From positions 533,501 to 597,500 of the forward strand of contig NZ_FNTF01000002.1 of the NCBI RefSeq assembly GCF_900105495.1: a stretch of DNA of 64,000 nt, written 5' to 3'. The position numbers and the translations under genes were made by a program. Shown here in pieces: positions 19,252 through 26,934 of the stretch. Numbering within the stretch: the first letter of the stretch is position 1; every line of letters starts with the position of its first letter. Source of the DNA: Pseudomonas frederiksbergensis. GTDB taxonomy: Bacteria; Pseudomonadota; Gammaproteobacteria; Pseudomonadales; Pseudomonadaceae. A model generated the notes under the pieces. That model was not told where the DNA came from, searched no databases, and saw only the letters and a program-made list of their open reading frames with translations.

Positions 19252-19473
19252 TCAGCGAACTCCGGAAATACACGAGGAAATAGCGGTTTTGCGAGCCAGA
19301 CAGCTCAAAGAACCGCGAAGAATACGTCAGCCATCAAAAGGCCGCCAGCGACGTCTATCCACCTATACAAAGTAGCTCAATCGACACAATGGGTTGTCCC
19401 CACGTCACGCATTGCATAGGCTTGCGCGATTGTTTGCCCGCGCACCCAGCGAGCCGCCTCGAGGAGACTGAAA

Positions 19474-20880
19474 ATGGGCCTGAATGATCAGTGGATGCAA
19501 CGCGACCTCGCGGTGTTGTGGCATCCCTGCACCCAGATGAAAGACCACGAACAGCTGCCGCTGATCCCGATCAAGCGCGGTGAAGGCGTCTGGCTGGAAG
19601 ACTTCGAAGGCAAACGCTACCTCGATGCCGTCAGCTCCTGGTGGGTCAACGTGTTTGGCCATGCCAATCCGCGGATCAACCAGCGCATCAAGGATCAGGT
19701 CGATCAGCTGGAGCACGTCATCCTTGCCGGTTTCAGTCATCAGCCAGTGATCGAGTTGTCCGAGCGTCTGGTGAAGATGACGCCGGAAGGCCTGACCCGG
19801 TGTTTCTACGCCGATAACGGTTCGTCCTGCATCGAAGTCGCGCTGAAAATGAGCTTTCACTATTGGCTCAACCGCGGCCAGCCGAACAAGAAGCGCTTCG
19901 TCACCCTGACCAACAGCTACCACGGCGAGACCATGGCGGCGATGTCGGTGGGCGACGTGCCACTGTTCACCGAAACCTACAAGGCGCTGCTGCTGGACAC
20001 CATCAAGGTGCCGAGCCCCGATTGCTACCTGCGCCCGCAAGGCATGAACTGGGAAGAACATTCGCGCAACATGTTCGCCGCCATGGAACAGACCCTGGCC
20101 GAGAACCACGACAGCGTCGCGGCCGTCATCGTCGAGCCGCTGATCCAGGGTGCCGGCGGCATGCGCATGTACCACCCGGTTTATCTGAAACTGCTGCGCG
20201 AAGCCTGCGACCGCTATGGCGTACACCTGATCCACGACGAAATCGCCGTCGGCTTCGGCCGCACCGGCACGATGTTCGCCTGTGAACAGGCCGGCATCCG
20301 CCCGGACTTCCTCTGCCTGTCCAAGGCCCTGACCGGCGGCTACCTGCCGTTGGCGGCCTGCGTGACCACCGAAGATGTCTACAGCGCTTTCTACGACGAC
20401 TACCCGACCCTGCGCGCCTTCCTGCATTCCCACAGCTACACCGGCAATCCGCTGGCGTGCGCGGCGGCATTGGCGACGTTGGATATCTTCGAAGAAGACA
20501 ACGTCATCGAGAACAACAAGGCACTGGCCCAGCGCATGGCCACCGCCACCGCGCACTTGGCCGAGCACCCGAACGTTTCGGAAGTGCGCCAGACGGGCAT
20601 GGTGCTGGCCATCGAGATGGTCAAAGACAAGGCCACCAAGGAAGCTTATCCGTGGCAGGAACGTCGCGGCTTGAAAGTGTTCCAGCATGCGCTGGAGCGT
20701 GGTGCTTTACTTCGACCGCTGGGCAGCGTGGTGTACTTCTTGCCGCCGTACGTGATCACGCCCGAACAGATCGACTTCCTGGCCGAAGTGGCGAGTGAAG
20801 GCATCGACATCGCGACCCGCGACAGCGTCAGTGTTTCGGTGCCGAAGGACTTTCACCCGGGCTTCCGCGATCCGGGCTGA
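19474..20880 (+). CDS. bioA: Adenosylmethionine-8-amino-7-oxononanoate aminotransferase
   Basis: 468 residues. BioA makes 7,8-diaminopelargonate from KAPA with SAM as amino donor, in the biotin pathway. PLP fold type I class III: SSWWVNVFGHANPRIN, FYADNGSSCIEVALKM, SYHGETMAAMSVGD, HDEIAVGFGRTG with the PLP-ring Asp, and the Schiff-base Lys284 in SKALTGGYLPLAA. The ATG at 19474 follows GAGGAGACTG. The other biotin genes are not nearby, as in P. aeruginosa, where bioA is also next to rsmE. Confidence 0.96.
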   Translation: MGLNDQWMQRDLAVLWHPCTQMKDHEQLPLIPIKRGEGVWLEDFEGKRYLDAVSSWWVNVFGHANPRINQRIKDQVDQLEHVILAGFSHQPVIELSERLVKMTPEGLTRCFYADNGSSCIEVALKMSFHYWLNRGQPNKKRFVTLTNSYHGETMAAMSVGDVPLFTETYKALLLDTIKVPSPDCYLRPQGMNWEEHSRNMFAAMEQTLAENHDSVAAVIVEPLIQGAGGMRMYHPVYLKLLREACDRYGVHLIHDEIAVGFGRTGTMFACEQAGIRPDFLCLSKALTGGYLPLAACVTTEDVYSAFYDDYPTLRAFLHSHSYTGNPLACAAALATLDIFEEDNVIENNKALAQRMATATAHLAEHPNVSEVRQTGMVLAIEMVKDKATKEAYPWQERRGLKVFQHALERGALLRPLGSVVYFLPPYVITPEQIDFLAEVASEGIDIATRDSVSVSVPKDFHPGFRDPG

Positions 20881-20889
20881 TTGGCAACG

Positions 20890-20995
20890 CTCGTTCCCAC
20901 GCTCTGCGTGGGAATGCAGCCCGGGACGCTCCGCGCCCCAAAAGCGGACGCAGAGCGTCCGGTGAGGCATTCCCACGCAGAGCGTGGGAACGATC
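20890..20995. repeat. Nested palindromic repeat, copy 2 (106 bp)
   Basis: Starts CTCGTTCCCACG (one change from GATCGTTCCC) and ends GCGTGGGAACGATC; the interior has the GCGCCCCAAAAGCGGACGC variant. It lies between bioA and rsmE, ending only 18 bases before the rsmE start codon, so rsmE's own promoter must lie in or upstream of it. Confidence 0.9.
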
Positions 20996-21013
20996 AAATT
21001 AAAGAGAATCCGC

Positions 21014-21733
21014 ATGAGACTGTCCCGCTTCTTTATCGACGCCCCCTTGAGCACTGGCGAACACGAGTTGCCCGAGGCCCAGGCCCATTACATCAGCCGC
21101 GTGTTGCGCATGGCCGAGGGTGATGCGCTGCAACTGTTCGACGGTTCGGGCCATGAGTTCCGCGCCACGCTGGTGGAGGTCGGCAAAAAGCGCGTCGTCG
21201 TGCAGATCGATGAAAGCTTCACCGGGCAGGTCGAGTCGCCTTTGCAGATCCATCTCGGCCAGGGCTTGTCCCGTGGCGAGCGGATGGATTGGGCGATTCA
21301 GAAAGCCACCGAACTGGGGGTCACGGAAATCACCCCGATCTTCAGCGATCGCTGTGAAGTCCGGCTGAAAGACGAACGCGCCGACAAACGCCTGATGCAC
21401 TGGCGCCAGGTTGCAATCAGCGCGTGCGAGCAATGCGGGCGTTCACGTGTGCCGGTGATTCATCCGCCGCTGCTACTGGCGGATTGGTTGAAGCAGACTC
21501 AAGCAGAATTGAAGTTGGTGCTGCATCCGGTGGCCGAACCATTGGTGAGTCATGCGAAGCCTGCGACGCTGGCGTTTTTGATCGGCCCGGAAGGCGGGTT
21601 GTCCGATGCGGAAGTCGAGCAGGCCAAGGCTGGCGGTTTTCACGCCGCCCGCCTCGGCCCTCGCGTGTTGCGCACCGAAACCGCGCCGGTGGTGGCATTG
21701 GCAGTTGCCCAACAACTTTGGGGTGACTTTTAG
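21014..21733 (+). CDS. rsmE: 16S rRNA (uracil-1498-N3)-methyltransferase
   Basis: 239 residues. RsmE methylates U1498 of 16S rRNA in the decoding region of the 30S subunit, using SAM. An N-terminal PUA-like part (MRLSRFFIDAPL, HYISRVLRM) is followed by the SPOUT knot with LGQGLSRGERMDWAIQKATELGV, SERCEVR-like SDRCEVRLK, and the SAM-site loop FLIGPEGGLSDAEV, then LGPRVLRTETAP. The start at 21014 is preceded by AAGAGAA. The end runs into a REP and a nested palindrome shared with the convergent dguC. Confidence 0.95.
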   Translation: MRLSRFFIDAPLSTGEHELPEAQAHYISRVLRMAEGDALQLFDGSGHEFRATLVEVGKKRVVVQIDESFTGQVESPLQIHLGQGLSRGERMDWAIQKATELGVTEITPIFSDRCEVRLKDERADKRLMHWRQVAISACEQCGRSRVPVIHPPLLLADWLKQTQAELKLVLHPVAEPLVSHAKPATLAFLIGPEGGLSDAEVEQAKAGGFHAARLGPRVLRTETAPVVALAVAQQLWGDF

Positions 21734-21739
21734 GGCCTC

Positions 21740-21780
21740 TTCGCGAGCAAGTCGAATCGTCGCACCGCCGCTCCCACAGG
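21740..21780. repeat. Solitary REP variant
   Basis: TCGCGAGCAAGTCGAATCGT then CGCACCGCCGCTCCCACAGG: a REP with the AATCGTCGCACC interior seen also in the REPIN at 56612-56732. Confidence 0.75.
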
Positions 21781-21792
21781 AGACCGCGTACT

Positions 21793-21894
21793 GATCGTTC
21801 CCACGCTCTGCGTGGGAATGCAGCCCGTGACGCTCCGCGTCACTGGACGCGAAGCGTCCCTTGAGGCATTCCCACGCAGAGCGTGGGAACGATC
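21793..21894. repeat. Nested palindromic repeat, copy 3 (102 bp)
   Basis: Nearly identical to copy 1. It ends immediately before the dguC stop codon (complement of 21895-21897), between convergent rsmE and dguC. Confidence 0.92.
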
Positions 21895-22797
21895 TTATTG
21901 CACCGGATCACTCACCGGTTTGGCGATGATTGCTTTCAGTTCGCTGGTCATCGGAAATTCCAGGTTCAGGCCTTTGGGTGGAATCGGTTGCTGGAACCAG
22001 CGCTGATAGATGCCGTTGATCTCGCCCGAGCTGTACAGATCGGCAAGTGTCGAGTTCACCAATTCGAGAAACTGCGGGTCACCTTTGCGCACCATGCAGC
22101 TGTAGATTTCCCGCGACTGCTCCTCGCCCACCACCACCCAGTTATGCGGATCGCGGGCCTTGGCGCGTTCGCCGTAGAGCAGCGCGTCATCCATGTAGAA
22201 CGCCGCCGCTCGACCCGATTGCAGCATTTGGAACGCTTCGCCGTGGTCCTTGGCGCTGATCACGAACATATCGATCTTGTGATCGACGTTGTAGCTCTTC
22301 AGAAACCGTTCGTTGGTGGTGCCGGCGGTGGTCACGACGTTCTTGCCGCGCAGGTCGGCGAAGCTCTTGATGCCGCTGTCCTTCGCCGTGAGCAACTGCC
22401 CCTTCACGTAGATAAACCCGTAGGAAAACGCCACTTGCTGCATGCGCTCGGTGGTCACGCCGGTGGAGCCACATTCAAGGTCGACCGTGCCGTTCTGCAC
22501 CAGTGGAATGCGCGTTTGCGAGGTCACCAGGTTGTACTTCACCTGCAGATCCGGCAGCTCGAGTTTTTGCTTGATGCGCTCGACAATCTTGCTCGCCAGG
22601 TCCACCGAATAGCCCATCGGCTGCCCCGTGTGATCACCCACGTAGGAGAACGGCACCGACGCGTCGCGATAGCCCAGGGTGATGCTCTTGGCATTGGCGA
22701 CCTTGTTCAGCGTGCCAGTCAGCGGCGCTTCGTTGGCCTGGACCTGACTGGCGAGCAGCAGGCCGAGGGTGCAGCCGATCAACGTGATTTTTTGCAT
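21895..22797 (-). CDS. dguC: Periplasmic amino-acid-binding protein of a D-glutamate locus
   Basis: 300 residues with a signal peptide (MQKITLIGCTLGLLLASQVQA). A family 3 solute-binding protein of the glutamate/aspartate type: SITLGYRDASVPFSYV, GYSVDLASKIVERIK, VDLECGSTGVTTER and the AGTTNERFL motif match GltI-like proteins. It is the last gene of the likely dguABC operon, 28 bases after the RidA gene. In P. aeruginosa the same set (dguR-dguABC) serves D-glutamate and D-glutamine use; the symbol rests on gene order and families. No permease is adjacent, so it must borrow one or sense ligand. Confidence 0.85.
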   Translation of the reverse strand: MQKITLIGCTLGLLLASQVQANEAPLTGTLNKVANAKSITLGYRDASVPFSYVGDHTGQPMGYSVDLASKIVERIKQKLELPDLQVKYNLVTSQTRIPLVQNGTVDLECGSTGVTTERMQQVAFSYGFIYVKGQLLTAKDSGIKSFADLRGKNVVTTAGTTNERFLKSYNVDHKIDMFVISAKDHGEAFQMLQSGRAAAFYMDDALLYGERAKARDPHNWVVVGEEQSREIYSCMVRKGDPQFLELVNSTLADLYSSGEINGIYQRWFQQPIPPKGLNLEFPMTSELKAIIAKPVSDPVQ

Positions 22798-22825
22798 TGT
22801 TATTCTCCGTTGTGGGTTTGAACGA

Positions 22826-23176
22826 TTAGCGACGGGCGGCGATCACGGTGATTTCCACCAACACTTCTGGACGGGCCAGTTGCGCCTGCAAGGTGGTCCG
22901 GGTCGGCGCCTTGCCCGGCGACAACCACTGCGACCAGACCTCGTTCATGGCAGCAAAATCGCGACCAATGTCGTTCAGGTAAATGGTCGCGTTGAGCAGA
23001 TGATCCTTGTCGCTGCCAGCCTCGGCCAGTAACGCGTCGATCTTCGCCAGCACCTCGGCGGTTTGCCCGGTGACGTCGGTGCTGTCACCCGGCACCTGCC
23101 CCGAGAGAAACACCAGATCGCCAAAGGTCACCGCGCCAGAGAGGCGGCTGTTGCTGTTGATACGGTTGATGCTCAT
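22826..23176 (-). CDS. dguB: RidA-family enamine/imine deaminase
   Basis: 116 residues, a complete RidA/YjgF/UK114 fold. Arg93 (APTRTTLQ) and Glu108 (EVLVEITVIA) match the catalytic Arg and Glu of the deaminating RidA group. These enzymes hydrolyse 2-aminoacrylate and other imine or enamine products. Here it lies between the dehydrogenase and the binding protein, so it is likely to speed hydrolysis of the imino acid formed from a D-amino acid. ATG 23176 follows AAAGGAAAAA. Confidence 0.88.
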   Translation of the reverse strand: MSINRINSNSRLSGAVTFGDLVFLSGQVPGDSTDVTGQTAEVLAKIDALLAEAGSDKDHLLNATIYLNDIGRDFAAMNEVWSQWLSPGKAPTRTTLQAQLARPEVLVEITVIAARR

Positions 23177-23194
23177 CGGTTTTTCCTTTTCAAG

Positions 23195-24436
23195 TCAGGC
23201 GACGCGGGGGGCGAGGCCCTGCATTTCAATCGACGGTGTGCGCCGGGCGATCAACTCGCTGAGCAACCGGGCGCTGCCACAGGCCAGGGTAAAACCCAGG
23301 GCGCCATGGCCGAGGTTGAGCCACAGGTTGCGGTACGCCGTGGCCCCGATCAACGGCACGCCGCTAGGGGTAGCCGGGCGCATGCCGGCCCACTCAATGG
23401 CAGCGTCGTAATCGCCGGCGTTCGGCAAGGTTTCCTGTGCCTGGCGCTTGATCAACGCCAAGCGTTTGGGGTCGAGCGCCGGGTCGAAACCGACAATGTC
23501 GACCATCGCCGCTACGCGCAGTTGGTCACCGATACGGGCGTAAACGATCTTGCGGTTGTAATCGGTGATGCTCAGCTCCGGCGCGCGATGTTCAGCGCGG
23601 ATAGGCAAGGTCAGGCTGTAGCCCTTGAGCGGATAGAGCGGCAGGTTCATGCCCGGCAATGCCAGCGCCGGGCTGCGATGGCCGGCGGCAATCACCAGTT
23701 GCTCGACCGGCAACACCTGCGAACCCATTTCGACGGCCTGCACCGCACCGTCCGCGTGGCGAATGCCGGTAACCTTGCGCCCGAGCAAAAACTCGCAGCG
23801 GCCCGACGCCTGGAGCCGAGCCATCAATCGCTGGCAGAAAGCATGGCAATCGGCGACCTCTTCGTCGGGGGTATAAATCGCGCCCACAAACGGCGCCTCA
23901 GCGAGTGCGGGCTCCAGTTGTGCGCATTCGGCCTGCGACAGCACGTGTTGCTGTTGCGGATCGGCCAGGCCATGGCGCGCATGCTCGAAACTCGCGGCTT
24001 CACGAAACGTCACCAGTTTGCCGTTGCGCCGCCAGTCGAAACCGTCGAGGCGGTCTTCTTCGCGCCAGCCTTGCAGTGTGGACTGGCTCAGCAGCGCCAG
24101 ACGCAGCAGGTGCGCGCCGTTGCGCTGATTCACCGAACGACGGCAAGCCGCCAGGAAGGACGCCATCCAGCGCCATTGCGCCGGGTCCAGGCGCGGGCGC
24201 AGCTTCAACGGCGAGTCACCGCGCAGCATCCAGCCAAGCGCCTGAAGCGGTACGCCGGCATCGGCCAGCGGCGCGACGTAACGGTAGGACAACTGGCCGC
24301 CGTTGGCGAAACTGGTCTCGCTGCCCAACGAATCCCGGGCCTCGATCAGCGTCACGTCGATACCGTCGCGTACCAGTGCGTAAGCCGTCGTCAGCCCGAT
24401 GACGCCACCACCGATGATGCAAACCCGCTGAGCCAT
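23195..24436 (-). CDS. dguA: FAD-dependent D-amino acid dehydrogenase
   Basis: 413 residues of the DadA/glycine oxidase family. The FAD motif is CIIGGGVIGLTTAYAL (Gly9-Gly14), then SFANGGQLSYRYVAPLADAG, which is the DadA-type signature, and the C-terminal GHGALGFTLACGSARLL. It would oxidise a D-amino acid (probably D-glutamate) to the imino acid, passing electrons to the respiratory chain. It heads the operon with dguB and dguC and is divergent from dguR across 107 bases. It is distinct from the catabolic dadA, which is not in this window. Confidence 0.88.
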   Translation of the reverse strand: MAQRVCIIGGGVIGLTTAYALVRDGIDVTLIEARDSLGSETSFANGGQLSYRYVAPLADAGVPLQALGWMLRGDSPLKLRPRLDPAQWRWMASFLAACRRSVNQRNGAHLLRLALLSQSTLQGWREEDRLDGFDWRRNGKLVTFREAASFEHARHGLADPQQQHVLSQAECAQLEPALAEAPFVGAIYTPDEEVADCHAFCQRLMARLQASGRCEFLLGRKVTGIRHADGAVQAVEMGSQVLPVEQLVIAAGHRSPALALPGMNLPLYPLKGYSLTLPIRAEHRAPELSITDYNRKIVYARIGDQLRVAAMVDIVGFDPALDPKRLALIKRQAQETLPNAGDYDAAIEWAGMRPATPSGVPLIGATAYRNLWLNLGHGALGFTLACGSARLLSELIARRTPSIEMQGLAPRVA

Positions 24437-24518
24437 GTCTGTCCTTAACCGTTGTTGAAACAGGTTTCAGGTTAGGACCAGGTGACAGGCGTTGAACAAT
24501 GCATAAAGATGCTTGACC

Positions 24519-24535
24519 CATAAACAAAGGTTATG
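24519..24535. promoter_or_regulatory. Candidate LysR-type operator between dguA and dguR
   Basis: CATAA-ACAAAGG-TTATG, a perfect 5-bp-arm inverted repeat with the T-N11-A spacing preferred by LysR proteins, centred 17 bases upstream of the dguR start. Position alone suggests that DguR binds it to control both directions. Confidence 0.5.
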
Positions 24536-24543
24536 GACTTGCC

Positions 24544-25452
24544 ATGCGACTGCGACACATCGAGATTTTCCAGGCCATTCGCCAGACCGGTTCGGTCAGT
24601 GGCGCCGCGCAGTTGCTGCACGTGTCGCAGCCGGCGGTGAGCAAAGTGCTGCAACACGCCGAGCAGCAACTGGGCTTCCCGCTGTTCCTGCGGGTGCGCG
24701 GTAAATTGCAGGCCACGCCCGAAGCGCTGGAGCTTGAGCGCGAAGTCGACAAGGTCACCGAAAGCCTGCAAGGCGTGCGACGCCTGGCCCAGAGCCTGCG
24801 ACGCGAGCCGGGTCACAGCGTACGGATCGGCGCGATTCCGGCGCTGGCGCTGTCGCTGCTGCCGCCGGCCATCAACGAATGGACGCAACGCTACCCGGAC
24901 ATCGTCTGCGAGCTGTCCAGCGCCCACAGCCGTGAGCTGATGCAGAATTTGTTGATGCGTGAAGTGGATGTCGCACTGACCTTGCAACCGCCGGATCACC
25001 CGGGCCTGAAGGCACAGGTGTTGGCTTGCGGGGTGTTGGTGGCGCTGGCGCCGCTGGGTTATTGGGCCGACGACGCCTTGGGCCAACCGTTGCCATTGAG
25101 CGAACTGGCCGGCGCGCCGCTGATCGGCCTGTCCAGCGCCGATCCGCTGGCGGCCAGGCTCGACAGCTATCTTGAGGCGGTCGAGCCACCGCCACGGGTT
25201 CGCATCGCCGTGCAGACCTATTCGCTGGCGCGGGCGATGGTTGAATCCGGCGCCGGGCTGGCAGTGATCGACCCGTTTACCGCGCTCGGCGCATCCCCCG
25301 CCGCCACGGCGATTCGACCTCTGGCACCCGCGCTACCGATCACCTTGTATGCGATAACCCGCGCCGACGAACCGCCGCCCCACACCCTGAGCGACTTGTT
25401 GCAGGTGTTCAGCCGACGGGCGCAGGCGCAGCTGGATCGCTTGATCCCTTAG
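24544..25452 (+). CDS. dguR: LysR-family regulator of the dgu locus
   Basis: 302 residues. Winged helix-turn-helix at the N-terminus (MRLRHIEIFQAIRQTGSVSG, AAQLLHVSQPAVSKVLQHAE), then an effector domain with IGAIPALALSLLPPAI. Divergent from dguABC, which in P. aeruginosa is activated by DguR with D-glutamate. The ATG at 24544 follows a weak GGACTTGCC. It ends seven bases before the convergent PAQR gene's stop. Confidence 0.86.
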   Translation: MRLRHIEIFQAIRQTGSVSGAAQLLHVSQPAVSKVLQHAEQQLGFPLFLRVRGKLQATPEALELEREVDKVTESLQGVRRLAQSLRREPGHSVRIGAIPALALSLLPPAINEWTQRYPDIVCELSSAHSRELMQNLLMREVDVALTLQPPDHPGLKAQVLACGVLVALAPLGYWADDALGQPLPLSELAGAPLIGLSSADPLAARLDSYLEAVEPPPRVRIAVQTYSLARAMVESGAGLAVIDPFTALGASPAATAIRPLAPALPITLYAITRADEPPPHTLSDLLQVFSRRAQAQLDRLIP

Positions 25453-25458
25453 AGGTCT

Positions 25459-26076
25459 TCAAAGGACATAAAACATGATCGCCACGAAGTGCAGCAAACT
25501 CCCGGCGATCACGAACAGATGCCAGATCCCGTGGGCATGGCGCAAACGACTGTCCAGCGCAAAAAAGACAATGCCCACGGTGTACAGCACGCCGCCCGAC
25601 GCCAGCCAGGCGAAACCTGTACTGCCCAACGCCGCCAGTAACGGCTTGACCGCCACCAGCACGATCCAGCCCATCACCGCATAGATCACGATCGACAGAA
25701 TCCGCGCTTCCGAGCGCGGTTTGATTTCTTGCAGGATGCCGATCAGCGCCAACCCCCAGACAATCCCGAACAGCGTCCAGCCCCACGGACCGCGCAATGT
25801 CACCAGACAAAAAGGCGTGTAGCTGCCGGCAATCAACAGGTAGATCGAGAAGTGATCGACCTTCTGCATGATCGCTTTCTTGCGTCCACGCACGCTGTGG
25901 TAAACGGTCGACGCGCTGTAAAGCACCAACAAGGTGAACCCGTAGATCGCCACGCTGACAATCTTCCACGGGCTACCGTCCATGCTGGCAATCACCAGCA
26001 TCCACACCACCCCGACAAACGCAGCCACCGCCCCGACCAGATGCGTCCAGGCGTTCAATCTTTCCCCGTGATACAT
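25459..26076 (-). CDS. PAQR / hemolysin III family membrane protein
   Basis: 205 residues with seven membrane helices. Conserved residues of the CREST/PAQR family: ERLNAWTHLVGAV at the N-terminus (His), YSASTVYHSV (Ser/His), KVDHFSIYLLIAGSYTPF (Asp/His), and the C-terminal HGIWHLFVIAGSLLHFVAIM (two His). These positions form a zinc-dependent hydrolase-like site. The E. coli relative YqfA and B. cereus HlyIII belong here; the natural role is uncertain. The stop lies close to the dguR stop on the other strand. Confidence 0.88.
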   Translation of the reverse strand: MYHGERLNAWTHLVGAVAAFVGVVWMLVIASMDGSPWKIVSVAIYGFTLLVLYSASTVYHSVRGRKKAIMQKVDHFSIYLLIAGSYTPFCLVTLRGPWGWTLFGIVWGLALIGILQEIKPRSEARILSIVIYAVMGWIVLVAVKPLLAALGSTGFAWLASGGVLYTVGIVFFALDSRLRHAHGIWHLFVIAGSLLHFVAIMFYVL

Positions 26077-26250
26077 GCGTTGCTCACCTCAAGATTCATT
26101 ACCGCATCGCGCAAGGCTCAGGCCTTGAGACTAAAAGCGCAATGTTTCAGAACACAATGCCACCTTGTGAGCGCTGTCCGGCAATCACCTCAGGGTGTTG
26201 GGTGGAGACGGATCGTTACGGTCAGGTTAATGGTTGACCATGCCGACGCC

Positions 26251-26325
26251 ATCGCGAGCAGGCTCGCTCCCACAGGGGTTTTGTAGACGACGCCGACCCA
26301 ATGTGGGAGTGAGCCTGCTCGCGAT
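26251..26325. repeat. REPIN between the PAQR gene and chpC
   Basis: ATCGCGAGCAGGCTCGCTCC and inverted TGTGGGAGTGAGCCTGCTCG. The 399-base gap 26077-26475 otherwise holds only the PAQR promoter side, this element and the short palindrome at 26425. Confidence 0.9.
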
Positions 26326-26424
26326 GGGGCCAGATCAAGCTCCACACTTTTTGAGATTAGCGCGACTTCCGGGGCGGACGATGTGGACGGCTCACGCCGG
26401 GTTTAACGCAGAAACCGATGCCAT

Positions 26425-26455
26425 GATCGTTCCCACGCTCTGCGTGGGAACGATC
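26425..26455. repeat. Collapsed nested palindrome (31 bp)
   Basis: GATCGTTCCCACGC, TCT, GCGTGGGAACGATC: a perfect hairpin with 14-bp arms. It equals the outermost parts of the 102-110 bp repeats fused, as if the interior had been lost. It may end the chp operon transcript, which stops 20 bases away on the other strand. Confidence 0.9.
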
Positions 26456-26475
26456 AGTTGGGGGCCAGTCAACGA

Positions 26476-26934
26476 TCAGCTGGCCAAACCGGCCTTTACG
26501 AGCAACTCCTCCAACGCCAACAAATTCGGCACCTTCGCCACTTGCTCCCCCACCTGCACCGCCGCCTGTTCCAGCGAGCACAACGGCACATCCACATAGC
26601 TCAACTGACTATCAAGCTTGTAAGACCGCGGAATCCCCTGCACCAGCAAGGCAATGAATTTCAAATCGGGCCGCCCGCCGAGCGCATTGAGGATGACGAT
26701 TCGTGCCCGCTCGCCGATGACGATTTTCTGCCCACATGCCGACTCGAAACTGATCAACGGAATCTGTCGATCCCGCCACTTCACCAACCCCAGGTACCAC
26801 GGCGGTGTGTCGAGGTCGAAGGCACTGGGTTGGTAATCGATAAGCTCCGCCACAGCGACGTTGGGCAAGATCAGGTTGCGGTCAGCCAAGGGCAGCAGCA
26901 GGCCGGTGAGGTTGCTGGTGCGGTGCTCAAGCAT
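26476..26934 (-). CDS. chpC: CheW-like coupling protein ChpC
   Basis: 152 residues of one CheW domain: NLTGLLLPLADRNLILPNVAVAELIDY at the start, LGLVKWRDRQIPLISFE in the middle. ChpC is the second CheW-like adapter of the Pil-Chp array, thought to bring an additional receptor to ChpA. Its start overlaps the end of chpA by eight bases, so translation is probably coupled. It is the last gene of the operon; a small perfect hairpin follows it. Confidence 0.9.
   Translation of the reverse strand: MLEHRTSNLTGLLLPLADRNLILPNVAVAELIDYQPSAFDLDTPPWYLGLVKWRDRQIPLISFESACGQKIVIGERARIVILNALGGRPDLKFIALLVQGIPRSYKLDSQLSYVDVPLCSLEQAAVQVGEQVAKVPNLLALEELLVKAGLAS

Noticed and set aside
18652..19419. Open frame opposite the amine-oxidase gene
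   Set aside because: Lies inside the FAD domain coding region on the other strand; no ribosome site or domain.
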